A stretch of DNA of 64,000 nucleotides, taken from contig NZ_JOAG01000007.1 in assembly GCF_000725485.1 (NCBI RefSeq), positions 161,061 through 225,060 on the forward strand. The letters are read 5' to 3'. A program made the position numbers and the translations under genes. The notes beneath the pieces are model-generated. The model was not told the DNA's origin. It saw only the letters and a list, made by a program, of their open reading frames with translations, and did not search any database. Source of the stretch: Nonomuraea candida. GTDB taxonomy: Bacteria > Actinomycetota > Actinomycetes > Streptosporangiales > Streptosporangiaceae. Positions 30,905 through 38,926 of this stretch are shown here, piece after piece; within the stretch, counting starts at the first letter, position 1, and the number at the start of each line of letters is the position of its first letter.

Positions 30905-33052
30905 ATGTCTGGACAATACTGGCGGAAGAATAGCAAAGCCAGGATGTCAGTGGTGCTGGGCATATTGCTCCTGGCCCTGTCCACCGCATTCCTGCTCTGG
31001 GCCCCCCGGTTCGGCGGGGGCGTGGGGCGGACGATCGGCACCGCCTCGCTCCTGACGGCCGTGGGCAGCGTGGTGACGCTGGGCAACAGCCTGATGCAGT
31101 TCCTGTCCTGGTGGCGCAGACGGGCCACGCCCGCTCCCGCGCCCACGTCCGCCACCATCGGCACGGCCAAGGACATCCTCGCCGGCCTGGTGACCCAGCA
31201 GTGGCGCGAGGAGACGCTGCTGCGCTCGGTGTCGGACCCGGAGCCGATGCCGCTGCCCTGGCGCTCGACCGAGCGCCGCGAGCTCGTCGACCATCCCGAG
31301 ATCATCGCCAAGGGCACCGTCGCCTTTCCCGGCACCGACGTGCACATCGAGGACCTGGCGCGCAACTTCCGCGCCCTGCGCTGCCGCCGGCTCGTCCTGC
31401 TCGGCGGGCCGGGCACGGGCAAGACGACCCTGGCCGTGCAGCTGGTCCTCGAACTGCTGCGCACGCGGCGGCCCGAGGAGCACGTCCCGGTGCTGCTGTC
31501 GGCCTCCCGCTGGGACGACCGCCTGTACCCGCGGCTGCAGGACTGGCTGGCCGCCTGCCTGGCCACCGACTATCCCGCCCTGCGCGCGGAGGACCTCGGC
31601 CCCGGCATCCCGGAGACGCTCGTGGCCCGCGGGGAGGTGCTGCCCGTCATCGACGGGCTCGACGAGTTGCCCGAGCACGCCCGCGCCAAGATGCTCACCG
31701 CGCTCAACCGCTCGCTGTGCGAGACCGACGACCTCATCCTCACCTGCCGCACCGAGCAGTTCGCGGAGTCCGTCGAGCAGCTCGGCGACGTCCTCAAGGC
31801 GACCGCGGTCATCGAGCCGCAGCCGATGACCCCCCGCGCCGCCGCCGACTACCTGGAGGCGTGCCTGCCGCCCGTGCCGCACCCCGCCTGGCCCCGGGTC
31901 CTGGACGCCCTGCGCTCGGGCGCCGCCCCGGCCCTGGCCGAGGTCTCCTCGACGTCCCTGGGCCTGTGGCTCATCCGGGCCACCTACATCGCGCCCCGGG
32001 TGGATCCGGCGCCGCTGCTGGAGCTCGGGCGCGGCAGCGCGACGGAGCTGCACGACCACCTGTGCGACCAGCTCATCCCCGCCCTGGTGAACGCCCGGCC
32101 GCCCACCGACGGCCCGGCCCAGCCGTTCCGGCCGCGGCACGCGTGGAGTCCGGAGCAGGTCGGGCGCTGGCTCACGTACCTGTCGCAGCAGCTCATCCTC
32201 CGGGAGGAGGACCCGCGTGACATGGCGTGGTGGCACCTGGCCAGGCACTCGCCCAGCCGTCCGGTCCGGCTGTGGGCCGGCATCGTGATCGGGGTGGTGG
32301 TCGGGGCCGTCTTCGCGCTGCTGACCGGGGTGCCCCTGGCCGGCGCGGCGCTCGGCCTGCTGTCCGCGCTCGCGGTCGTGATCGTGACCGGCTCCTGGTT
32401 CACCGAGTCGCCCGGCCACGCCGACTTCCGGCTGCGCGGCAGGCTCGCCGAGCTCGTTCCGGTCCTCAGGGACGGGGTGCTCGTCGGCGCCCTCGGCGCT
32501 CTCATCGGCTGGCTCATGGCCGGTCCGATGTGGGGCACGGGGGTCGGCCTGATCGCCGCGCGCAACGTCGGCCTGCTGTCCGGGATCGGGTTCGTCGTCG
32601 TACTCGGCCTGATCCGCTGGGTCGAGCACCCCACCACCAGCGCGACCGCGCGCTCGCCCCGCTCGACCTGGCAGGCCGACAGGAGGCTGACCGTGATCCG
32701 GGTCATCAGCGGGCTCGTGGTCGGCCTCATGGGCGGCGCCATCGGGCTGGAGGCCCGGCTCAGCCCGAGCGTGGCGATCGGCGGCGGGCTGCTGCTGGGG
32801 CTGCTGTTCGGGCTCCTGCTCGGCAGCCACCACGCCTGGCTGGCCTACAACCTGACGGTCCCCCGCCTGGCCACCAAGGGACGGCTGCCCCTGCGCGCCA
32901 TGGACTTCTTGGACGACGCCCACCGTCTCGGCCTGCTGCGCACCGAGGGGCCGTACTACCAGTTCCGGCACATCGAGCTGCAGCAACATCTCGCGCGGCG
33001 CCGGCACGAGAGGCTCCAGGAGGAGACCCGGGACACCGCCCCCCTCCCCTGA
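30905..33052 (+). CDS. Membrane-anchored NACHT-domain ATPase
   Basis: A 715-residue protein. Two TM segments (~12-33 and ~43-66), a cytoplasmic linker, then a NACHT/STAND ATPase: Walker A G-G-P-G-T-G-K-T-T (~165-173), Walker B L-P-V-I-D-G-L-D-E-L-P (~251-261) and a T-C-R-T-E sensor stretch (~282). The C-terminal third has about six Gly/Val-rich TM segments (~455-640) and a soluble tail. No LRR or TPR sensor is seen. Such proteins are common in actinomycetes with unproven roles; some bacterial NACHT proteins act in phage defence. The 99-bp upstream gap is AT-rich and likely carries its own promoter. No defence genes are adjacent. Confidence 0.88.
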   Translation: MSGQYWRKNSKARMSVVLGILLLALSTAFLLWAPRFGGGVGRTIGTASLLTAVGSVVTLGNSLMQFLSWWRRRATPAPAPTSATIGTAKDILAGLVTQQWREETLLRSVSDPEPMPLPWRSTERRELVDHPEIIAKGTVAFPGTDVHIEDLARNFRALRCRRLVLLGGPGTGKTTLAVQLVLELLRTRRPEEHVPVLLSASRWDDRLYPRLQDWLAACLATDYPALRAEDLGPGIPETLVARGEVLPVIDGLDELPEHARAKMLTALNRSLCETDDLILTCRTEQFAESVEQLGDVLKATAVIEPQPMTPRAAADYLEACLPPVPHPAWPRVLDALRSGAAPALAEVSSTSLGLWLIRATYIAPRVDPAPLLELGRGSATELHDHLCDQLIPALVNARPPTDGPAQPFRPRHAWSPEQVGRWLTYLSQQLILREEDPRDMAWWHLARHSPSRPVRLWAGIVIGVVVGAVFALLTGVPLAGAALGLLSALAVVIVTGSWFTESPGHADFRLRGRLAELVPVLRDGVLVGALGALIGWLMAGPMWGTGVGLIAARNVGLLSGIGFVVVLGLIRWVEHPTTSATARSPRSTWQADRRLTVIRVISGLVVGLMGGAIGLEARLSPSVAIGGGLLLGLLFGLLLGSHHAWLAYNLTVPRLATKGRLPLRAMDFLDDAHRLGLLRTEGPYYQFRHIELQQHLARRRHERLQEETRDTAPLP

Positions 33053-33201
33053 CGCCCGGATCGGTTCCGGCTGGCCGGACCACGAGAACCATGCCGCAAG
33101 GCCGGACGATCACACCCGCCCCTCCCGCGTGCCCGCCGGGATCGGCCTCTCCGGCACGGGCCGTCCCGGCCTGCGATTCCTGGCTTCCACTATCCTCCCA
33201 T

Positions 33202-33220
33202 AATGAAATCCATTATCATT
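33202..33220. promoter_or_regulatory. Zur/Fur-like box upstream of CobW-zur operon
   Basis: AATGAAATCCATTATCATT is an imperfect 19-bp palindrome (AATGA...TCATT, six of nine pairs matched on each side), AT-rich in a very GC-rich setting. It lies 56 bp before the CobW-like gene. The operon ends in a Fur-family regulator, so autoregulation by zinc is the likely reading. Confidence 0.72.
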
Positions 33221-33276
33221 TTTACGTTCCTATGCTGATCTTCCCGGCAGTTCCGTCCCGTCGGAAGGAGGGCTCC

Positions 33277-34503
33277 GTGCGCACCCCCGTCGCACTGGTC
33301 GCGGGCCTGCACCGCGCCGCCCGCGCCGCCGCGGTGGACCGGCTGCTGCGCCGTCACCCGGGCGCCGTCGCGATCCACCACCACGTCCGCCCCGGCGGCG
33401 AGGCCCTGGTCGAGCGGGTGGTGCGCGACGTCTCCGGCGTCCTGGGCCGGACCTCCGTGCGCCCCGCGCATGGCCGCCCGGGCCACGCCGCCCACGACGA
33501 CCACGCCGCGCACGACCGCGCGGGCCACGCCGCGCACGCCGCCCGCGACGACCGCGACGACCGCGACGACCGCGTGACCCGCGCCGTCCGTGACGACCTG
33601 CTGCCCGAGCTGCTGCGCCGCTCCCCGGCGGCGTCCCTGCTGGTCGTCGAGCTGTGGGACGCGGTCGAGCCGCGGGCGGTGGCCGAGGCGGTCGCCGCGC
33701 CGGAGGCGGCCGGGCGGCTGCGCCTGGCGTGCGTGCACACCGCGCTGCACGCCGGTCACCTGCCCGTGGACATCTGCCGGGGCGACCGCCTGTGCGAGAC
33801 CGGCCGGGCGATCCCCGGCGACCGGCGTTTCCTGGCCGAGGTGCTGGCCCGGCAGATCGAGTACGCCACCAGCCTGTCCCTGCACGGCGGCGACCCCGAG
33901 GACGCCGAGCTGGCGGCCGCCGTGCTCGCGCACCTGGCCCCGCACACCCCGATCGTCCCCCGCCCCCGCCTGGCCGGCGGTGCGCTGTGCGTGCGCGAGC
34001 TGGCCGAACGCGTCGATCCGGGCACCGCGCAGCTGCCCGCCGACGCGCAGACCGGGGAGGTCACCACGGTGGTGTGGCACCGGCTGCGCCCGCTGCATCC
34101 GGTCCGGCTGTTCGCGGCCATGGACGAGCTGGCGGCCTCGACGGTGCGCTCGCGGGGCCGGTTCTGGCTGGCCAACCGGCCGCACCGGATGCTGGCCTGG
34201 GAGGCGGCGGCCGGCGAGGTCTCCGTCTCGGACGCCGGGCCGTGGCTGGCCGCGTTGCCCGGGGCCGCCTGGGAGCTCGCGCGACCGGCCCGGCGCGCGG
34301 CCGCCGCGCTGGACTGGAACCCGATCATCGGCGACCGGGTCCAGCACCTCGTCTTCACCGGCCCCGGCCTCGACCGCGGCCGCATCGTCTCCCTGCTCGA
34401 CTCGTGCCTGATCGGCCCGGACGACATCCTGCCCGGATCCGCCGAGTGGGCCGGCCGGCACGACCCGTTCGCCCCCGTACTGGATCTGAAGGAGAGAGCG
34501 TGA
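33277..34503 (+). CDS. CobW-family (COG0523-like) protein with eroded P-loop
   Basis: A 408-residue protein from GTG 33277 (AAGGAGG 5 nt upstream). The C-terminal ~130 residues are a CobW-C domain (S-R-G-R-F-W-L-A-N-R-P-H-R-M-L-A-W), and V-V-E-L-W-D (~127) marks a GTPase-like core. The place of the usual G-x-x-x-x-G-K-T-T has V-A-G-L-H-R-A-A-R-A-A-A-V, with no Lys-Thr, and the metal-binding C-x-C-C segment is replaced by V-T-R-A-V-R-D-D-L-L-P-E-L. A His/Asp/Arg-rich loop (~65-95) could still hold metal. COG0523 proteins act in zinc allocation; the Zur-like box and linked regulator support that. GTPase activity is doubtful from sequence. Confidence 0.85.
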   Translation: MRTPVALVAGLHRAARAAAVDRLLRRHPGAVAIHHHVRPGGEALVERVVRDVSGVLGRTSVRPAHGRPGHAAHDDHAAHDRAGHAAHAARDDRDDRDDRVTRAVRDDLLPELLRRSPAASLLVVELWDAVEPRAVAEAVAAPEAAGRLRLACVHTALHAGHLPVDICRGDRLCETGRAIPGDRRFLAEVLARQIEYATSLSLHGGDPEDAELAAAVLAHLAPHTPIVPRPRLAGGALCVRELAERVDPGTAQLPADAQTGEVTTVVWHRLRPLHPVRLFAAMDELAASTVRSRGRFWLANRPHRMLAWEAAAGEVSVSDAGPWLAALPGAAWELARPARRAAAALDWNPIIGDRVQHLVFTGPGLDRGRIVSLLDSCLIGPDDILPGSAEWAGRHDPFAPVLDLKERA

Positions 34504-34556
34504 CGACACCTCGCCCGTGGAGAGCCGCGACGGCCCGGGGGGCGGTGCGGGCATGA
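34500..34556 (+). CDS. 18-codon minigene linking cobW-like and methyltransferase genes
   Basis: GTG 34500 overlaps the CobW-like stop (GTGA) and follows AAGGAG by 6 nt. The product is M-T-T-P-R-P-W-R-A-A-T-A-R-G-A-V-R-A, and its TGA overlaps the methyltransferase ATG (ATGA). Both junctions fit translational relay. The peptide is basic (5 Arg). It may only carry ribosomes to the next gene or may be a functional microprotein; chance cannot be excluded. Confidence 0.5.
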   Translation: MTTPRPWRAATARGAVRA

Positions 34557-35287
34557 CCGACGAGTACGAGCGTTCCGCCGAGTTCGTGGACCCGATGCTC
34601 GCGGCCGCCTGGACGGCGCTGGCCCCCGCCGTCACCGAGGCCCTGCGCGGCGCTCCCGGGCCCGTCGTGGACGTCGGCGCGGGCGGCGGGCACGGCACCC
34701 GGGTGATCGCCCAGGCGGTGCCCGGGTGCGACGTCTACGCCGTGGAGCCCTCCGCGGGGCTGCGGGCGGTGCTGATGGCCAGGGCGTACGAGAGTCCCGA
34801 GCTGCGCGGGCGGGTGACCGTCCTGCCCGGCGGCCTGCTCGACGTCACGCTGCCGCCCCGCCTGGGCGCCGTCGTCGCCATGAACGTCATCGGCCATTTC
34901 GACCCCGGCGGCCGCCGGGCGATCTGGCGCCTGCTCGGCGAGCGCCTCCTGCCCGGCGGGCGCGCCGTGCTCAACCTCCAGCCTCCGGCGCAGGCCACGG
35001 CGGTGCCGCGGACCCGCTTCGGCGAGCTGCGCGTCGGCCACCGCCGCTATGAGGGCTGGGGCCGCGCCGAGCCCGCCGGCCCCGGGCGGATCACCTGGCA
35101 CATGACCTACCGCACTCTCGCCGACGGAGCGCCGGCCGAGCAGGCGGAGGTCTCCTACGCCTGGTGGGTGCTGGACCGGGACCGGCTCCGGGCCGAGGTC
35201 GCCGAGCACGGGCTGCGGGCCTCGCCCACCGGTCCCGGCGAGCTCGGGTTGTGGCTCGTCACCCGGGCGGAAGACGTCACGGCCTGA
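34553..35287 (+). CDS. Class I SAM-dependent methyltransferase
   Basis: A 244-residue protein starting at ATG 34553; a GTG at 34517 is an alternative. Motif I V-V-D-V-G-A-G-G-G-H-G-T-R is at ~38-50, the acidic end of strand 2 at Y-A-V-E-P-S (~63-68), and V-V-A-M-N-V-I-G-H-F-D (~104-114) is the motif IV region. It keeps the SAM pocket but no substrate-specific motif that I recognise. It lies in the operon between the CobW-like and Zur-like genes, which suggests a zinc-related role, though it may be a passenger. Confidence 0.85.
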   Translation: MTDEYERSAEFVDPMLAAAWTALAPAVTEALRGAPGPVVDVGAGGGHGTRVIAQAVPGCDVYAVEPSAGLRAVLMARAYESPELRGRVTVLPGGLLDVTLPPRLGAVVAMNVIGHFDPGGRRAIWRLLGERLLPGGRAVLNLQPPAQATAVPRTRFGELRVGHRRYEGWGRAEPAGPGRITWHMTYRTLADGAPAEQAEVSYAWWVLDRDRLRAEVAEHGLRASPTGPGELGLWLVTRAEDVTA

Positions 35288-35319
35288 CCGCGGGCCGCCT
35301 CGTGGCGAAGGGAGGCAGG

Positions 35320-35697
35320 GTGGACCCAGGGCGATGGGCTCCGATGCTGGAGAGGTCCGGCATCCGGGCGACGGCTCAGCGGATGCGGGTGCTCGACGTC
35401 CTGGCGGGCCACCGGCTGCCGCTGTCGGCCCGGCAGGTCCACGCCGAGCTGCACGAGCGCGGCGCCTGCACCGGCCTCACCACCGTCTACCGCGCGCTCT
35501 CCTCCATGACCGCGGCCGGCCTCCTCCACGCCTTCACCCACGGCGGGGAGGCCGTCTACCGGTTGTGCGTCACCGGCAGCCACCAGCACCTCGTCTGCCG
35601 CGTCTGCGGGCTGGTGGCCGAACGCCAGGAGGAGAACCTGGTGGAGGGGTTCAGGGCCGAGGAGGTGTACGGCGTCTGCGCGGCGTGCGCCCCGTGA
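35320..35697 (+). CDS. Fur-family regulator, Zur-like
   Basis: A 125-residue protein from GTG 35320, with GGAGG 4 nt upstream; ATG 35344 is a weaker alternative. N-terminal winged helix: R-A-T-A-Q-R-M-R-V-L-D-V-L (~13-25) and T-G-L-T-T-V-Y-R-A-L-S-S-M (~49-61). The C-terminal part has H-Q-H-L-V-C-R-V-C-G (~86-95) and C-A-A-C (~120-123), the two C-x-x-C pairs that hold structural zinc in Fur/Zur proteins. Context (CobW-like gene, AT-rich box) favours Zur over Fur. It probably represses this operon when zinc is sufficient. Confidence 0.88.
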   Translation: MDPGRWAPMLERSGIRATAQRMRVLDVLAGHRLPLSARQVHAELHERGACTGLTTVYRALSSMTAAGLLHAFTHGGEAVYRLCVTGSHQHLVCRVCGLVAERQEENLVEGFRAEEVYGVCAACAP

Positions 35698-35752
35698 CGG
35701 CCGCCCGCCACCGAGCGCCGCCCTCCCCCGCTCGTGACACGGCCGGCCGGGG

Positions 35753-36391
35753 TCAGCGGGGTGAGGTGGCGTCGCGCAGGAGCAGGGCCGCCTGCACCCG
35801 GTTGGCGCAGCCCAGTTTGGCCAGCACGCGGCTGACGTAGGTCTTGACGCTGGCCTCGGTCATGTGGACGCGCCGCGCCACCTGGGCGTTCGACAGGCCC
35901 TGCGCCACCAGGGCGAGGATGTCGGCCTCGCGGGCGGTGAGCGCGGCCAGCCGGCGGGCGGCGTCGCGCCCGCGCTCGTCGTCGCCCGGCGCGGCCAGGT
36001 CGAGCACCTGGCGGGCCACGGCCGGCGACAGGTAGGCGTGCCCGGCGTGGGCGGCGCGGACCGCGCGGATCAGCTCGTCGGGGGTGCAGGTCTTCAGCAC
36101 GAACCCGGACACGCCCCGCCGTACCGCGCCGCGTACGTTGTCCGCGCCGCCGAAGGCGGTGAGCAGCACCACCCGCGTCCCCGCCAGCTCGGCCGCGGCG
36201 GCCAGGCCGTCCATGACCGGCATCGCGATGTCCAGGAGCGCGACGTCGATCCGGTGCCGCCGGGCGGCCAGGACCGCCTCGCGCCCGTCGTGCGCGACGG
36301 CCGCCACCTCGATGTCCCCGGCCGACTCCAGGACGGTGCGGATGCCCGAGACGATGAGGGGCTCGTCGTCGGCGATCAGGGTCCTGATCAC
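35753..36391 (-). CDS. NarL/LuxR-type response regulator
   Basis: A 212-residue protein; the GTG start overlaps the kinase stop (GTGA). Receiver domain: acidic pocket A-D-D-E (~7-10), phosphoacceptor Asp in L-L-D-I-A-M-P (~54), Lys in L-K-T-C-T-P (~104). LuxR HTH at ~148-205: L-T-A-R-E-A-D-I-L-A-L-V-A-Q-G and V-K-T-Y-V-S-R-V-L-A-K-L. It should bind DNA when phosphorylated by the kinase encoded upstream. Targets are unknown; the hydrolase/metallopeptidase pair is divergent from the kinase gene and is one candidate. Confidence 0.93.
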   Translation of the reverse strand: MIRTLIADDEPLIVSGIRTVLESAGDIEVAAVAHDGREAVLAARRHRIDVALLDIAMPVMDGLAAAAELAGTRVVLLTAFGGADNVRGAVRRGVSGFVLKTCTPDELIRAVRAAHAGHAYLSPAVARQVLDLAAPGDDERGRDAARRLAALTAREADILALVAQGLSNAQVARRVHMTEASVKTYVSRVLAKLGCANRVQAALLLRDATSPR

Positions 36392-37464
36392 GTGGCGGCT
36401 CCGGAGAGCGCCGGGGCCAGCGGGAGCATCGCGACGAGCCGGAACTCGCGCGGGCCCGCGTGGACGTGCAGCAGGCCGCCCGCCGCGGCGACCCGTTCGG
36501 TGAGCCCGTCCAGGCCGTTCCCGGGTGACGGGGACGGGGAGGGGCGGCGGGGCAGCGGGTTGCGCACCGAGACCAGCAGCGCGTCGGGCTGCCAGTCGAG
36601 CGACACGGTGACGGGCGCGCCGGGCGCGTGCTTGACCGCGTTCGTGAGCCCTTCCTGGACGACCCGGTAGGCGGCCCGGGACGCCGGCGGGTCGGTGAGC
36701 GGGACGGCCTGGCCGGACGACTCGATCGTCACCGCGGCCCCCGCGGCGCGGGACCGGGCGACGAGGCCGCCGATGTCGTCCAGGCCGGGGGCGTCGTGCT
36801 CGCGCAGCGCGCCGACCACCTCGTGCAGCTCGGCCGCGGCGGCGCGGGCGGCGTCCGCCAGGCCGCGCACCGCCTGCCGCCGGTCGGGAGGCAGCGTCCC
36901 CACCTCCAGCGCGGCGGCCTGCACCGAGACCAGGCTGAGCAGGTGGCCGAGCGAGTCGTGCATGTCGTGGGCGATGCGCAGCCGCTCGCGCAGCCGCTCC
37001 TGCTCGGCGACGAGGGCGCCCTCCCTGCGCAGGTGCTCGCGCTCCTGGGCGAGGTAGCGGCCGGCCAGCAGCGGCAGCGCGGTCAGCACGACGACGCGGG
37101 CCAGGGCGACCCACGGTTCCGCCGCGCCCGGGGCGCGTTCCACGGCCAGCAGCAGGACGCACACGTACGCGGTCAGCGCGCCGGCCGTCACCACCACGTC
37201 CCGGCGGGCGGAGATGCGGTGCCCGGCCTGGAAGCCGGTGCAGACCAGCAGGGCCAGCGATCCGCCGGTGAGCACCGCCAGCGCCAGCGCGGCGAGGAAG
37301 GCCGCGAACGGCAGGCGGTTCGTCGCCGCCATGGTGAGCGCCACCGCCACGGCGTACGCGGCGAGCGTCCAGCCCCGCGTCCCGTCCAACCACAGCAGCG
37401 CCGTGTCCGCGGCCACGACCGCGGCGATGACGGCATACCTGGACATATGCCTCACCCTACTCAT
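36388..37464 (-). CDS. DesK/NarX-type sensor histidine kinase
   Basis: A 358-residue protein; ATG 37464 or ATG 37446 may be the start. About five TM segments lie in residues 8-135. The HisKA_3 dimerisation motif R-I-A-H-D-M-H-D-S-L-G-H-L-L (~163-176) carries the phosphorylated His. The HATPase region has E-G-L-T-N-A-V-K-H-A (~268-277) and a G-N-G-L-D-G-L stretch (~317-323). It has no large extracellular sensor domain, so the signal is probably sensed in the membrane. It is co-transcribed with the response regulator. Confidence 0.92.
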   Translation of the reverse strand: MSRVRHMSRYAVIAAVVAADTALLWLDGTRGWTLAAYAVAVALTMAATNRLPFAAFLAALALAVLTGGSLALLVCTGFQAGHRISARRDVVVTAGALTAYVCVLLLAVERAPGAAEPWVALARVVVLTALPLLAGRYLAQEREHLRREGALVAEQERLRERLRIAHDMHDSLGHLLSLVSVQAAALEVGTLPPDRRQAVRGLADAARAAAAELHEVVGALREHDAPGLDDIGGLVARSRAAGAAVTIESSGQAVPLTDPPASRAAYRVVQEGLTNAVKHAPGAPVTVSLDWQPDALLVSVRNPLPRRPSPSPSPGNGLDGLTERVAAAGGLLHVHAGPREFRLVAMLPLAPALSGAAT

Positions 37465-37558
37465 GGCGCCTCGGCCACCTCATAGTCCACTTTGGTGAAC
37501 ACTCTTCGCTGACTTTCGGCGGCAGACCCCGGCCGCCCGCGGCTCGTAGCGTTCCTTC

Positions 37559-38926
37559 ATGCTCAACACGCTCCTGGCGCTGACCGTCCTCGCGACGCCG
37601 TTCGGCGCCCCGACCCCGCAACCCGCGCTTGCGTGGGGCGACTGCCCCATCGCGGGCGCGCCCGCGCTGCAGTGCGCGGACCTGCCCGTCGCCCTGTCGC
37701 CCGGCAGCGACCGCAGGATCACGCTGAAGGTGGCCCGCCTGCCGGCCACCGGCCGGAAGCAGGGCTCCGTGCTGGTCAACTTCGGCGGCCCCCAGGGACA
37801 CCAGATCGCCGCGCTCGGCTCACGGGCCCGGATCTTCGACCGCATCCGTACGTCCATGGACGTCGTGACCTGGGACCCGCGCGGCTACCCCGGTCTCAGC
37901 GACGCGGTGCTGGCGTGCGACTGGGGATTCGTGCGCACCCCGTCGCCGCCCGGCGACGAGGCCGGGTTCGACCGGCTGGCCGCGGCCAACCGGGCCAGGG
38001 GCGACAAGTGCCGCGCCACCGATCCCGGGCTCTTCGACCACATGGACTCCGCCGCCGACGCCCGCGACGCCGACGCCGTCCGCGCGGCGCTCGGCGAGGA
38101 GAAGATGAACTTCCTCGGCCTGTCGTACGGGGGCACGATCGCGCAGTCCTACGCCCGGCTGTTCCCCCAGCGCGTCCGCACGATGTACGTCGACGGCACC
38201 GGCAACCACGGCCCGCGACAGTGGGACCGGGAGCTGCGGGACCTGGCCCGCGAGCACGAGCGGCTCATGGAGCGGTTCTTCGCCTGGGCGCCCGCCGGCA
38301 CCGAGCGGCGCTGGCGGGCGCTGCTGGCCACGGCCGACCGCGAGCCGATCCCCGCGCCCGGGGCCGGCGCCCGCTACGACCGTGCGCACCTGCAGAGCCT
38401 CGCCTTCCTCAAGCTGCGTCCCGGACCCGCGCGCTGGGGCGAGCTGGTGTCGGCCATCACGGCGGCCGAGGGCGGCGACGCCTCCGGCTTCGCGTTGGCG
38501 CAGAGCCAGCCTTATCCCGGCGCGCCGGGCGGCGGGGTCAAGGAGTGCCTGGACTTCCCGCGGCCCGACAGCCGGCGGGAGCTGGCCCGCACGGCCGCGC
38601 GGCTGCGCGCGATCGCGCCGAACACCGGCGCCGTCTTCCCCCTGGCCTGGCACCTGCCGCTGACCTGCGCCGGGTGGCCGGCGCCGGTGACCAACCCGCC
38701 CAGGCCGCTGCCCCGTACGCTGCCGCCGCTCCTGGGCGCGGGCACCTGGCAGGACTACGGCTCCACCCGCCGGGTGGTCGAGCAGGTCCCCGGCAGCCGC
38801 ACGATCCGCCACGACGGGCCGGGCCACAACCTCTTCGGCGCCATGGCCGATCCGTGCGTCATCGGCCACGTCAGCGCGTACGTCACCGAACGCCGCCTGC
38901 CGCCGCGCGGGACGACCTGCCCATGA
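37559..38926 (+). CDS. Secreted alpha/beta hydrolase, TAP-like peptidase
   Basis: A 455-residue protein with a short signal peptide (~1-25) and a hydrolase fold like Streptomyces tripeptidyl aminopeptidases (SlpD/SlpE type). W-D-P-R-G-Y-P-G at ~102-109, nucleophile elbow G-L-S-Y-G-G-T (Ser~188), His in D-G-P-G-H-N-L-F (~422). The third acid is not clear: the usual D-P-V-T-P segment of the TAP C-terminal domain reads G-T-W-Q-D-Y-G-S-T. Four or more cysteines suggest disulphides. It overlaps the next gene by ATGA, so the two form an operon, divergent from the two-component system. Confidence 0.86.
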   Translation: MLNTLLALTVLATPFGAPTPQPALAWGDCPIAGAPALQCADLPVALSPGSDRRITLKVARLPATGRKQGSVLVNFGGPQGHQIAALGSRARIFDRIRTSMDVVTWDPRGYPGLSDAVLACDWGFVRTPSPPGDEAGFDRLAAANRARGDKCRATDPGLFDHMDSAADARDADAVRAALGEEKMNFLGLSYGGTIAQSYARLFPQRVRTMYVDGTGNHGPRQWDRELRDLAREHERLMERFFAWAPAGTERRWRALLATADREPIPAPGAGARYDRAHLQSLAFLKLRPGPARWGELVSAITAAEGGDASGFALAQSQPYPGAPGGGVKECLDFPRPDSRRELARTAARLRAIAPNTGAVFPLAWHLPLTCAGWPAPVTNPPRPLPRTLPPLLGAGTWQDYGSTRRVVEQVPGSRTIRHDGPGHNLFGAMADPCVIGHVSAYVTERRLPPRGTTCP

